Source: Clusia tigrina (taxonomy: Eukaryota; Arthropoda; Insecta; Diptera; Clusiidae). From it: a DNA stretch of 64,000 bases. The notes under the pieces were generated by a model that was given only the letters and a program-made list of their open reading frames with translations, searched no databases and was not told the origin of the DNA. The translations under genes and the position numbers were made by a program. Shown here piece after piece: positions 41,152 to 53,068 of the stretch. The DNA is taken from contig OV050031.1 in assembly GCA_920105625.2 (NCBI GenBank), positions 131,518,514-131,582,513 of the forward strand. The letters are read 5' to 3'. Positions within the stretch are counted from its first letter, which is position 1, and the number at the start of each line of letters is the position of its first letter.

Positions 41152-41642
41152 ATATTTATATTTTTCTTCATTCATTATTTATTTGTATTCTTTTAATATT
41201 GTTTTTGTTTTCTTTTTTTAATCTTAATTGTAATTAATTTTCATAAAATAAAACAAATTGTTTTTTTCTGTTTTATTTATTGTTTTTTTATCTTTTTATT
41301 TATTTTTTTTTTCTTGGTTCGTTTTCTCTTCCGTTTTGTTTATTTATTTTTTTCAAACATTTTGTACATTTTAACTCTAACATCTTAGCCTACGCTACTC
41401 TACATTGCAATATCTGCTACCTGTGGCGTTGGTTGTGGTTCTCGTTGTGGGTATTTGACTCGCTTCCTTAACTGGCAGAATATATATGTGATTACTGCGA
41501 CGATCCTTCCTAGCGTTGTGATCGCGGCGATATTCTCAGTGATTCTCTGTATACTCGTATTTTGCAGCGCCCTCCTCAGCGCATCCGCATTCAAATTCGT
41601 TTTCCCTGGGTTGTACACAACATCAAATGTATATTTTGATAC
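41152..41642 (-). pseudogene. Gypsy-3 3' part: RNase H end joined to a membrane-spanning tail
   Basis: Minus frame 41618-41400 begins YNPGKTNLNADALRRA, the end of a Gypsy RNase H, and runs without a break into ITTLGRIVAVITYIFCQLRKR, a hydrophobic segment with a basic stop-transfer end that looks like an Env C-terminus, then a short Pro/Gln tail. Integrase and most of env are deleted. 41152-41390 is AT-rich 3' UTR. The upstream RNase H part is at 55945 onward on the minus strand, with Gypsy-2 between. It is duplicated at 63359-63847. Confidence 0.7.
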
Positions 41643-42133
41643 TGTTGTGAGTTAGAATCAAGCTGCCTGCGAGTAGTTGACTCATAGCACCGACTCCTAA
41701 CTACTATACTACACATTTGGTGTGGTTAGCTTTAAGCAATTAAGTTAAGTAAGAAAGCACATATTTTTAGGGTGCAAGTATTATAAGTAACTAGAATTTA
41801 TGTAATGAAGATTATGTAAACTTTTAAGGTGTTACAATTCCGCAGTCGAGTCGACGAAGGGCATTGAAATTTAGAATGCACCGTCAACACGTTTACAGTA
41901 GGTCAGTGGCTTGACCAACTGACACCAATTAACAGGTGCGGAACTGAAACACCAGAAAATGTTTGGAAATAGTATATAAGAATTAGTACTTTAAGAATAA
42001 ATCTTCTTGTTGTTTTAAACTAAAGTGATGTAGTGTTTATTTCTAAAGAGTGAGTTTAGGTTTTCAGATACACAGGCGCCCAGGACAAGCCACAACAGAC
42101 CTCCCCCAGGACAAACAGATAAGGACCCCAACA
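41643..42133 (+). repeat. Gypsy-2 5' LTR
   Basis: 491 bp, TGTTGTGAG to CCCCAACA. It is similar to the Gypsy-1 LTR with several indels (roughly 85-90% by eye) and close to 55441-55944. Its first 157 bases recur at 63848-64000. Confidence 0.9.
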
Positions 42134-42136
42134 TTT

Positions 42137-42258
42137 TGGCGCAGCCGATCTTAAGGACCTACAGGAAGAATCCCAGGGCAAGGAACCTTGAAGCAGTGAA
42201 GCATCCGGCAACAAATTCAAAGGACCCTAAAAGAAGATGTCATCAGATAATGGTGAGT
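42137..42258 (+). promoter_or_regulatory. Gypsy-2 PBS, leader ATG and splice donor
   Basis: PBS TGGCGCAGCCGAT starts at 42137. ATG at 42237 opens a short exon ending AATG|GTGAGT, with the cut after 42252, equivalent to the Gypsy-1 arrangement. Confidence 0.55.
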
Positions 42259-42265
42259 AAAGTAG

Positions 42266-42472
42266 CGTAATTTAAGTAGATACTTCTGCGACCCTGAAGG
42301 CGCCGTAGCGCTGGTCAAAGAAGTCGCAGCATATTGGCGCGTTTGCGATGTTGCACGCAGCTTTGTATGGGCAACCATAAACCGTCAGTATGATCGGACG
42401 GTCTATGTATGTCGTCCTAGCTGTGAGGATTTTTTTGGTAGGGGATTTTTGTTTGTTTGTCGATAGGGACAT
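42266..42472 (+). other. Conserved Gypsy leader block (Gypsy-2 copy)
   Basis: Plus strand open from 42266 to TAG 42464-42466 (66 codons, with YFCDPEGAVALVKEVA and VYVCRPSCEDFFGRG), and minus strand open over 42272-42472. It parallels 5632-5832. Of the substitutions between the copies in the first 33 codons, about half are silent on the plus strand, so coding constraint is unproven. Confidence 0.4.
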
Positions 42473-43274
42473 TTATATTGTTGGTAAATTAAATTTAATT
42501 ATTTGACATTATAAGCTTAGGGTATGAGGCAAAAATACTTCAAGAAGTACTTACAACACGGGTTGTTTCGTCAAATTTTGAATTGTTCCGAGACTACGAT
42601 ATGAAAAAGAAGAGAAAGAGAATGTTTATTTAATATTGTCACGGAGAAGCAAAGCAACTCAACAAAGCATTTTACTGAAATGGGGATGTGTCAGTAGTGC
42701 TATAATTATTTTTTGTATTTGGAAATTTAATTTGATAGGGAGGAAAATATGGGAAAAAATTTCGTGAAGCCAATAACATTGTCAAAATGGGTTCATAGAA
42801 AAATATTGACACAATCGTAAATACGTATTGTAAATAATCAGTATTTACCTTCAGTGGTTGCGCAATTAATTGAGTATAATTTTTATACTAAGTGATTCGA
42901 GTAATTTTATTTTTTCCGCGGCATTACACTACAGTTGTCTTCCTATGTGGAATAATGTTTGTTTTATTAAATAATAAAACTTAAAACTTATTGGTATACT
43001 ATTTCTCGTTTTAATAAAATCATAAATTTTCGCGTCAAATGCTAAGCTTAATGAAAAAGAAAAGTATAAACGAAATCGTGTTTAGTGAGAACATAATCAA
43101 AACAAAGTGAAAGTTATGTGTTTAGTATTATGTGGCAAATTTTAGTTGTGGCGCATTGTAGTATATATTGGATATAATGTTGATCCATCGATTTTACCTG
43201 GAAGAGTTCGATGTTAAACCTCAATTTTTCTTTGATTTTAAAGAAAACAAGTTTGGGAAGTGAACCTCGAAACA
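42473..43274 (+). other. Gypsy-2 AT-rich leader
   Basis: No supported gene. It resembles the Gypsy-1 leader only in patches (for example TTCCGCGGCATTACACTA near 42915). Confidence 0.6.
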
Positions 43275-43511
43275 ATGAACGACAGCGGAAAGCGTTTTGG
43301 AATTAGGAAAAGAGGAGGAGAACAAAAGCGGGAACGGAAGCGATTGGCGTATTTAAGAGAGGTACTAAAGGAGCAAGAAACGGTGAAGTCCCTATGCCGT
43401 GGGAGCAGGCAAATAAATTGTGGCAAGAGGTATGCCAATTGGAGGAGCAGCAATGCAAGAGACATGGGATGCTATAAGAATTGTATCATTGTTATGCAAT
43501 TAATTTGTTAG
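43275..43511 (+). pseudogene. Small basic pre-gag ORF of Gypsy-2
   Basis: ATG 43275 (MNDSGKRFGIRKRGGEQKRE). The frame follows the Gypsy-1 counterpart to about codon 35. It then loses phase after GAAACGGTG, so the conserved PWEQANKLWQEVCQLEEQQC is read in another frame. This is the only copy of the three with a usable ATG. Confidence 0.5.
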
Positions 43512-43642
43512 TTTAAGTGTCACAACTAATTAAAACAAGTATTTATTGACAAATAAAGTTTAAATAATAATAAAGAAAAAAACTTTGTAGTATTTATTAT
43601 TTATGGAAATCACGGCTTCATAGATAAGAATTTGTTCGGTCT

Positions 43643-45289
43643 ATGGAAACGCCAAGAGAAGCTATAAGATTGCTGGAAGCTCGAAAGCTGCAGAGTGACG
43701 CAATCCATAAGAGAATCCGGAATTGTAGGAAGGATAATAAGGCACAAAAGAACAGCGAGTATTACCATAAACGCATAGCGGAACTAGAAGCCTTGTTGAA
43801 GACATTCAATGACAACAACGAGGAGTTGTTAAATATTAAGTAGTGTTGTGGTGACAAGGAGTACTTTGTCAAGGATTATCCGCTATATATCAACGGTTTA
43901 ACACGGGACTGGTTGATCAAGTTCAGATTGGAAATGGAAGAGCTGGAAGCACAAGAAGATAGTCCTAGTTTGCAGGAGGACAAGGCCCAAGATAAGTTAA
44001 GTTTGATTAGTTTGAGTCCGTCATTGGTCAAGTACCTCTCAGATTCGGGAGAAGAGAATCTGGAAACCCCCACAGAGATTAACGCTAACTTTTTATCAGA
44101 AGTTATGCAAGCACGTAGGAGTAAAATGGGCATTCTGGAAGTTGCTTATTGCAGTGGAGAAGTGTTCTCAGGAGTCGAGTTGTATGATCTGAGAACTGAG
44201 ATACGAGGCTTCAAAGAAGGTTGTGAGCTAGCTCAATAGAGCCTTCCGGAAGCAGAAGGGGAACACTTAATAAAGTGTATTAGGCAAAGAACCACAGGTG
44301 ATTCGTTTGATTTACTGGTGCATAGCTCAGTAAGCACCCTGGATCGGACATATTTAGAACAAAAGTCGTACGACTGTCTTGAATGGGAAATACAGGAATC
44401 AACTCAGAAACCAGGGGGGAATTGAGAGCCTGGGGACGAAGACTCCAGTCTCTGGGGAACGCTGCGGATACAGAAGCCAACAGGCAGTTTCCAGGAAACG
44501 TTGCAGCATACAAGGCTCAAGTAGAACGAGCTCTGATTTCTGTGTTTAAGGCAGGTGTGATAAATAGGGACTTAGCTAATTATACTCTTAATCTCATGCA
44601 GAGGAGTATAGCAGAACTAGTGGAAGCGGTCTCTTCCGCTGAAACAGCTGTACAACAACGAACGACAGCATGTAGAATCTGCTGGACTGATGCGCCTGCA
44701 GAGGTGGGACCGGTACTGCAGCGGAATCCAAGTGGAGTCGGCAGATTGATGGGCCAAGTTCCGCAACAAAGAGACCAAGGATTCCTAGTAGAGAGATTCC
44801 AGCCGAGGAACCCCATTTGCTCATTCTACCGTAAGCAAGGACATACAAGGGATGAGTGCATTACACGCAAAATCACGCCCTACTGAATGGAGTGCCAAAC
44901 ATCATCCCATGAGGCAAGTAGACAGTGCCAGGTAGACAATCAATGGGATCAAATGGGATCAAAGTAGAAGGCAGCCAGGTACGAGGCGCCCGGATCCACC
45001 CTTGAGGGACGGCAGGGGTAGTAGTCCCCGAGTTAATTCAACGGAAGGAATTAACCAAGGAAGCAATCATTTCAACACTGGGAGTGGTCAGCTGCGACCA
45101 AATTGGAATTCCAGAAGTGAACCAAGGATAAGCAGCACCCAACAGGGGTTGAGATGCTTCTCATGTGGACGAATGGGACATCGGGCAGCGGAATTCAGGG
45201 ATAGACAATTCCAACAAAGGAGCCAGGGAAACTTCCAGCGGCCCAGTCGAGGCCAGAGGACTGGAAAGCCAAAAGAAAGGAAGAAATAG
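43643..45289 (+). pseudogene. gag: Gypsy-2 gag, broken and internally deleted
   Basis: ATG 43643 (METPREAIRLLEARK). TAG at 43841-43843 follows in frame. The frame continues at 43913, where most of the coiled-coil region present in Gypsy-1 (about 7235-7855) is missing. A further TAG is near 44237. The capsid part is in frames 43913-44239 and 44383-44886. Zinc knuckles have lost one Cys each: CSFYRKQGHTRDEC near 44820 and CFSCGRMGHRAAEF near 45155. A stop TGA follows the first knuckle at 44884-44886. Confidence 0.85.
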
Positions 45290-45390
45290 TTAGGCCGAAA
45301 GTGCGTGTGACTGGTAATAGAGCAATTGCAGTCCAGGAAAAGGAGGAGCAAGAGGCTCTGCAATACCACGTACCGAGTAATGTAAGAACA

Positions 45391-48300
45391 ATGGTTCAAG
45401 ATACGGAAGAGCAAGAGTCTCTCCGGGAAAAAATGTTCGATTGCGTGTTAATTTGGGTAACTGTGATTATTATAGTACTTAGATTAAGATTTAATAAGGA
45501 TAGAGTGTATAGGCCAATCGCCGCGTACGTGGTACGAGGATGTATAGTTAAGATATTCACGGTAATTTTGAGGGAGTATAGGATTGTAAAGGATAACTGT
45601 GGTGCATGGATGAACAAATTTGTAGATTCAGGAAGAGGATACGCGTCCATTTTCTGAGCAAAAGGAGGTTGTTTCGTTATGAGCAGGATAGGTGATGCCT
45701 TCATCGAGATACGGTGCGGGTAGATAGCGAAAGCGGGTGCAACCTCGTAAAATCTAGTGCTTTATGAAAAGGGCTGGATATTAATCAAATAGACGTAAGA
45801 ACGCTTAATGGAGCGTTTGGAGGTTGCATCAGGACACTGAGATCGCTCAAAATAGGGCACAGTGAAGTTAAGGGCATGAGTTTTAGAGTGCATGCAGTGG
45901 AATTGGATAGGGAAGGTATCCCGGCTGATGGGATAATTGGCCGCGATAATCTTTAGGGCCGCACCATACTGGATGCGCTAGAAAAGCAGTTATCGTTTTA
46001 TGATTATAATAAGAATAGAATCCTCACTCTTCCATTGAAGTCCAGGGATGAAAGAACCGTGAATAGGGTTAAGAATTGTATGGAGGTAGTGAATGCATGG
46101 TCAACCAGAATATTTACTTTGCGTGTAAACACGAAACTTAGGACTCTTGTTTTTCACAAGCAGCAGCTAGCAGATGGTTTATATATGAGAGAGACCATAA
46201 CGCATGTTGACAAGGGTAAGGTGTATGCTTGCGATAGTTACGATAAATCAGATTAAACAAGTTGATGTAAGAAAAAGAATGGAGAGAGTGCTAGAATCAC
46301 TGACCCAATCGTAAATTAAGAAGAGAAAGCATCAATAGAAGCAATTTGTACGTCATTCCATGACATATTTTTGCTGGAAGGATACCAGCTGACGTATACA
46401 TCAGAGGTAGAGCATGAAATACCTACTAGAGTGGATCAACGACCAATTAACCAGAAACAATACAGATTGCCACAAGCTCACAAAGATGAGGTAAATAGGC
46501 AAGTGGAAGGAATGTTAAAGGATAACATAATTTCACCGAGTATCTCCCCTTGGAACTCACCAATAATTTTGGTACCAAAGAAGGGAGGTGTTCAAGGTCA
46601 AAAGAAGTAGAGAATGGTCGTCGATTTTAGGAAATTGGACGACGCCACTATCCCGATACCAAGGATAGAAGAAATTCTGGATCAATTGGGACACAGTAGA
46701 TATTTTTCTACACTTGATTTAGCGAGTGGCTACTACCAAGTTCTGGTGGATACCCAAGATAAGCAGAAACGCGCGTTCAGCCCCGGTTTAGGGCATTATC
46801 AATTTAATATTGAATACGGAGAAATAATTGAACACGGAGAAATGTCAATTTTTGCGAAGAGATATGGTTTATTTAGGCCATCGTTGCTCAGAGGCAGGAA
46901 CACTGCCTGACCCGCAGAAGGTGGAATGCGTTAAAAATTTAGCGATTCCGAGAAATAGAAAGGAAGCGCAAGCGTTCCTAGGACTAGTGAACTATTACAG
47001 AAAGTTCGTAGAAGGACTAGCCGGAATTGCGTTGTCAGTGAATAAGTTGCTACGAAAAGAAGCAAAGTAAGAATGGAAAGGGAGCAGTCTGCAAGGATTC
47101 GAGCGGCTAAAAGAAATAATTAGCTCGCCACCGATCTTGGCCTACCCCGACTTTGAGCAACCTTTTTTGTTGACCACTGATGCTAGCAATGAAGCATTAG
47201 GGGCAGATCTGTCACAAGGGGAAGTCGGTAATCACCGACCAATAGCATTCGCAAGCAGAGCGCTTAGCAATACGGAGAAAAGACACTCCACAATAGAGAA
47301 GTAATTTCTAGCCATAGTGTGGGCTACGAAGAATTTTAGGCCATATCTGCTGGGACGCCCATTTAAGATATATACTGATCACCAGCCGTTGAGAGGCATA
47401 GCCAATTTGAAAGACCAAAAGTCTAGGCTAGCCAGATTCAGACACAAATTGTCTGAGTATGATTTTGAAATCATATACAAACCTGCGAAAAAGAATATGA
47501 ATGCGGACGCACCCAGCAGAGTACCGCAGGCACAGAAGGTATCAATAGTGCAAACGAGGGCCAATGCACGGTCAGATAAGGAGAACGCCGAGAGAATGCA
47601 AGAATATAAAATTGATGCTACAAGGGATGTTAGCAATGCGGGTTTCAATGCCAATGAACAAACAGCCATTAATGTGGAATGGCTGGAGGATAAAAAATAT
47701 ATTCAGGCTGTGTTAAAGTATTTTCATGATCACCCCTAGGTGGGCACCAGGGATTCTGGAAAACCCATGACAGAATTAGGCGAGTATACGGATGGAAAGG
47801 TATGCTCAAAGACATAAAAAAATATGTAAAGAGTTGCCCAAAGTGCCAGGCAAACAAGAGTTCAAGGATGCCAATGGTGTTAACTGACACACCAAAACAG
47901 CCATTTGATAAAGTTCATATGGTTATTGTAGGTATTTTACCTGAGACAGTTTCGGGAAACAAGTACATATTGACGTTCCAAGATGATTTTTCAATGTATA
48001 TGGCGTGCGTGGCTATACCCGATGCTGAAGCAGGTACGGTGGCCAAGGCATTCTTTGATGAAATTATAGCACGGTACAACATACCTAAGGTTTTGATAAC
48101 CGACAATGGTTCCAATTTTGTATCAAAATTATTCTCAGAAACTTGTAAAATGCTGGGAATGAAGAAGTTGCACATAACACCATATCATCCACAGGCGAAT
48201 GGCTCATTGGAACGTAGTCATCGACCTCTGGCCGAGTACTTGCGCAGTTTTGCCAAAGAAGACGGCTCGAATTGGGATCAATGGTTAACCACTGCAATGC

Positions 48301-48731
48301 ATGTACACAATAATACGGTACATGTATCAACGAAGCAAACTCCGTTCAGGACGCTCTACGGGTTTGATTTCAACAAGCCAGCAAATCTGAAGCGCAAATG
48401 TGCGCCAGTGTACAATGCTGATGACCCGAATAAAGTGCAAAAGTATCAGCTACAGAGAGCGCACGAGTTGGTCAGAAAAAACCAGGACTGTGCTAAACGA
48501 GTAGCCAGGGAAGCCTATAACAAGGTACTAAACCCAGCCGTTTTTAACGTGGGTGATCAAGTACTCATGAAGAATCAGGCTAGGAGAAACAAATTCTCAC
48601 CTGTGTGGATAGGTCCGTATGTAGTAGCAGAGATCCGAAGCCCAGTTACAACAGTAGTAACGATTAAGGGCAAAAATAAAAAGCTACATAATAATTTGTT
48701 GAAATTATTCCACATTAGACCACGCGACTAA
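45391..48731 (+). pseudogene. pol: Gypsy-2 pol, heavily damaged; integrase end intact
   Basis: ATG 45391, hydrophobic IWVTVIIIVLRLRF near residue 30, TGA at 45655-45657. The protease lacks its DSG core (near 45720). The RT keeps STLDLASGYYQV with the motif A Asp near 46715, but a deletion near 46800-46830 removes motifs B and C including YLDD and leaves a short duplicated ATTGAA-ACGGAGAA. RNase H follows at 47150-47520. The integrase frame 47802-48731 is open to the natural end (HIRPRD), but the first catalytic Asp is Val (MVIVG, where Gypsy-1 has MDIVG). Not functional. Confidence 0.88.
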
Positions 48732-49840
48732 AGACATGTGTTAATAGTGTTTTACAAATGTTAACGCAAGAGTAACAATGTAAATATGTACGTGTGTGTA
48801 TCAAATAACACACGCAGCGCCGATTTTCAGAGTCAATGCCAGTAAAAGTGTGCCGCTTAAACTCTGGCAAGTAAAATTGACGTAATGAAAATCTGCTTAT
48901 TAAGCACTATTGCCGAATGAAGACAGTAGAGAAAAATATATATTTTTTTTTTACATATTAAATAATAATAAACGGGTTCATTGCACGTATTTAAAAAAAT
49001 AAAATAAAATAGTAAGACAGTCGTGGGTAAGTAATATAAAACTTAACTTCAAATATGTACACACATACATACGGCGGTTAATGAAATGAAAGCAGTAGCG
49101 CCGGCACCGTTGGTGAAGTAAATATATATGTATGTAACTGTATAATGTACAGAATGAATATACGAGGGAATATTTAAAGAAGTAAGTATTCTAGTTATAG
49201 GAATGGGTATGGCCATATAAGAAAGTATGTAGGGACATATGATTAGGAATTGGAAATTTGCAGATACTGCAGCAGGCTTTATGTAGATATACTCGTACAT
49301 AGGTTTTAACTGTTTATTGATTAGGAAATTAGAGTATGGAAATTTGAAAAAATTTATATGTTGGGATATAAAAAAAATGTATAGGTTGATTGGGAAAATA
49401 AGCAATTAATTCTAGGTAATTTAAAGCGCCTTGAATGTATATATGTATTCATATACGAGCTAATTACAGGATGGAAAATATAATCGTTAATGGATATATA
49501 CATATCAGGCCAGAAGTAAATTTAAATAAAAAGTAATTGTATGCGATGAAAGATATAGTCATGCAATGGACAAAGTTTTCACACAAACGGGATTATTTTA
49601 TATAATTTGGTTTTAGTCGGAGGACCAATGAATTGCTTCAAAACTGAAATGAGTGATAACTCACGTGTTGAAAAAGAGCACGAAAAATTAATCGAAGCGA
49701 AACTAATGCCCTATATGGCTATGAAAACACATAGTCCAGTCCTCCTTTCCTCTAGGGGAAATGACGAGTGGACGTAAATTGAATCAATTAGAGAATAAGC
49801 ATGTTATGAAAATATTGTTTTATTTTTTATATATATTCAG
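48732..49840 (+). other. Gypsy-2 post-pol region and env splice acceptor candidate
   Basis: AT-rich, parallel to 12982-13444 and 14433-14760 of Gypsy-1 but without the 1-kb insert. It ends in TATATATATTCAG at 49840, a probable env acceptor. The minus frame 49049-49405 reads low-complexity DNA and is not called. Confidence 0.5.
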
Positions 49841-51560
49841 GAGTATCTTATGTTTAATGTAAAAATTTACTTTTATGTACGGTTCTAGACCGTGTTAGTG
49901 ATGTTGCTGGCGGCTACCAACGGGATAAGTGCAGGAGTGCGGTTGGACAAATGACCGGACACGTACATATTACTGGAGAAAACAGGAGATGTATGGTTCG
50001 CCAAGGACTATTGGGTGGTTGTAACTGAGTTGCCACGAACCGAATTGGGGATCATTCTGGAACAGTTTAAAGGCATGCAAGAGACAGGTATACTCAACTA
50101 AAGCGTAGATGCGATGCTTCGACACGGTAAATAGAGGCAATAGTGAGGAGATTTCTGGAAAAAGAAAAATCATTGTCCCTAAAAGGGAGGATACGCCGGT
50201 CACTAGTAGACGCTGGCTGAGAAATTCTGATGTGGGCGATAGGTACGATGGACCACCGGGATTCAGACCGAATTTATGGTCACCTACAGGATCTTGAAAA
50301 TAAGCAGTCAAAGACGTTGTCATTGCTGAGAAAAGAAGTAACTGTGATGAGAACAGGATATAAGGGTCTACACGAAGCGGTGAATAGAACTTTCCGAGAG
50401 CTGGAGCAGATGCACTCGGCGTTGGAAGACATTGGGAAGAGACAGGAGGAAGCAGAAATAAACTTGGAAGAGTCTTTCATGTTGGGGAAAGTTATTTCTG
50501 AAGAATTACTGAAGATCCAGGATCAACAACAAACGGAGATAGTGGTGCTTGATGACCTATTACATGGCAAGCTACACCCGTTGTTCCTGACGTCAGACGA
50601 GTTACACCAAGCAGCACCAACGTCGATGAAAGGAATTGCATGGTATAGCGAGGCACCGGAGCGGTTCTATGAACTGGCCGAGGTTCGAACAGAAGAGGCG
50701 GAGAAAGGTTTAAGATTGGTCATAAAGATTCCGGTGCCATGATTGGAGTCATTTACGATGCACAAGGTGTACCCTATCCCCAAAGACTAAACCTAGATTG
50801 GTGCGTATTGCCAAAGACGAGATAGTACTATTTAGCCGCAAGCCAGGCACAAGAGCACTATATCGGCCTGTCAATAGAGGACTAGGGAAAATGCCGGGAG
50901 GTGGACACAAAAAACAAATTATGCTACCATCCTGGGAAAGTAATAACACGAGCAATCGAATACTGCGAAATAGAAGTCTTGAAGCATGAACGGGACCAGT
51001 GCGATCACATCGCCATTCCAGCAACGGGAGGAATTCTAATAGCTACCAGAACTATAAACAAATGGCTCTACCATTTTGACGACCAGGTGACTTTTACGGC
51101 GGTGTACCCTGACGGGACCACATGTTTGGAATTGGTAGACACCGGTTTTATGACAATCGAAGCTGGTTGCAGAAAAATTGGTAAAGGAGTAATGTTAGTA
51201 CACAAAAATCAAGAAGAGTCACGGTACAACTTCTCAACGTCCGTCATGTTAACAAACCGTTTAACGACAAAACTGCAGGAGCTACTAGGAAATCACAAAA
51301 GAAGTGATTCTGGCCATACTCTCACAACACCGAACACAGTCTCACTCATGTACTTCAAGGATCTACGAAGAACCCTAACAACGAATAGCAGAGCGATTAG
51401 CGACTTGGTAAAGGAGGCCGAAGATGTTGAAAGAGTAACACACTTCGCAAATTCCTGCGAGATAGTGCACACCTGGATAAAGGGAGGGGTAGGCGATATA
51501 GCTGGGCTCATCCTAGTAATAATGCTGGTTACGAATCTCATTACAAAAAAATGGTGCTGA
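49841..51560 (+). pseudogene. env: Gypsy-2 env remnant (surface and transmembrane parts)
   Basis: Errantivirus-type envelope in several frames. A hydrophobic signal-like segment (VLVMLLAATNGISAG) lies near 49890, with a TGA soon after. Frame 50109-50297 ends in a basic RRW stretch. Frame 50230-50742 begins near the start of the membrane-fusion subunit (IGTMDHRDSDRIYGHL, then a long Glu/Leu helical region). Frame 50901-51560 carries the C-terminal half, with a membrane span GLILVIMLVTNLITKKW at its end. At least three frameshifts or stops make it non-functional. Gypsy-1 has lost this region. Confidence 0.7.
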
Positions 51561-51843
51561 ATAGTAGCAGCTCTTCGGAGACTCAAATCAACCACACCAG
51601 CTGCGCAGCACAATAACCATACCGTCAACGACAGCCGTCAACCGGATCAGCAGGTAGCAGAGGTCGCAGTATACTATAAGATTTTAGGTATAAAATAGAA
51701 TTGTGATGTTGTACAGATGTTTTTATATACGCCAATGAGAAATGAGTCAATAAAAGACCAAATTATAAAAAGGGGAACATATAAAAAAAAGATAGAGGCA
51801 AAAAAAATACATATAGATAAAAAAAAAAACGAAAACAAAGTAA
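51561..51843 (+). other. Gypsy-2 3' UTR before the LINE insertion
   Basis: Matches 16215-16440 of Gypsy-1 (GCCAATGAGAAATGAGTCAA and the AAAGACCAAATTATAAAAAG run). AAAGTAA at 51837-51843 recurs after the LINE poly(A) and may be its target duplication. Confidence 0.6.
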
Positions 51844-52055
51844 TAAATCTATACTGTTCGGACGTGTTTTTGTACGCTCAGTGTTTGATTGGATTTACAT
51901 ATTTCTCAAATATTATTTTGTTGTATTAATATTATCAATTAAATCAAAATAATCTCGAGAAATTTAACAGTTCGTTTAATAAATTAAATACATATATGAA
52001 ATATAATTCAAAAAGTAAACACTAAAAATATAAACATAAACATATACATAAAGCT

Positions 52056-53068
52056 ATGAGTGTCGCTCACTCTCCTCATAGAGAGCGTCGGCACTCGGTG
52101 CATATACCCGTTGCACCAAGCTATAACACTACAACAATACAATACGGCATATTATCGGCAACAACAATGCCACTAGCAGAGTCATCATCTGTGTCAGTAG
52201 CAGCGTCGGCAACAGCAGCGACCTCAACAGAAAAGTCGATCCCAGCAACTGTCGCTACAGGAAAGAGCTCGATGACTTTCGTCGAAACAACAACGAAGGC
52301 AAGGCAGCCCAGCATAGCGCCGTCACCAAACTCAGCAGCAGTCAGGAGTACAGCAACAATGCCTCTGCAGGCGGTAATAAACGATGAGGTAAAGAAAATA
52401 AAAAAAAGTGGCGGTAGTGCAGACTGGTATTGACCGCTACATAAACATTAATATTAAAAGAAAGATAAGTCCACAAAAGGTCATGGGCGTCGCACAAAAG
52501 GGCAAACACAACAAACTCAGGTGCTCCTCTGGAGAATAACAGATTTGCACTTCTTAGTGTAGAGAATTTTACTAATAAATCGAAAGGTGAACCTGTAGTC
52601 AGTAACGCCAGACCGCCACCAATTTACCTGCGCGAGCGTAGTTCTAATCAATTAGTATTGAACATCGCAAATATTATAGGCACAAATAATTTTCACATTG
52701 TGCCTCTTAGAAAAGGTAGTATTGAGGAGACAAAGATACAGGCATATAGTGAAAAGCACTATCGTGATATTATAAAATTTCTAGCTGGCGGTGATTATAA
52801 TGCGAAACATAAACACTGGGGCTCTCGCCTAATTAATCCAAAAGGCCGACAATTGTACAATGCAATAACTAACAGACATAGTAAATACGATTTTGTCTCA
52901 CCAGGACAGCCCACTTATTGGCCAACAGACCCAAAGAAAATTCCTGATCTTATTGATTTTGCTACTTCTAAAAATATAGATAGGTCTTTACTATCAGCGG
53001 AAACCTGTGTCTATCTGTCCTCTGATCACTCGCCTGTAATAATCAACCTTTATGAACAACCAGAATAG
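52056..53068 (+). pseudogene. LINE-F ORF1 fused to endonuclease by deletion
   Basis: ATG 52056 gives a Ser/Thr/Ala-rich N-terminus (MSVAHSPHRERRHSVHIPVA), TGA at 52431. ORF1 continues in other frames (VVQTGIDRYI near 52420). In frame 52658-53068 the ORF1 core IGTNNFHIVPLRKGSI runs through KHYRDIIKFL directly into AGGDYNAKHKHWGSR of the endonuclease. In LINE-C these two points are over 1.1 kb apart (25340 and 26520). The endonuclease C-terminus (YWPTDPKKIPDLIDF, LSSDHSPVI) follows. Confidence 0.75.

Noticed and set aside
51844..51870. GGACGTG as a downstream promoter element of LINE-F
   Set aside because: The motif fits the consensus but lies too close to the inferred element start (about +17 instead of +28 to +33).
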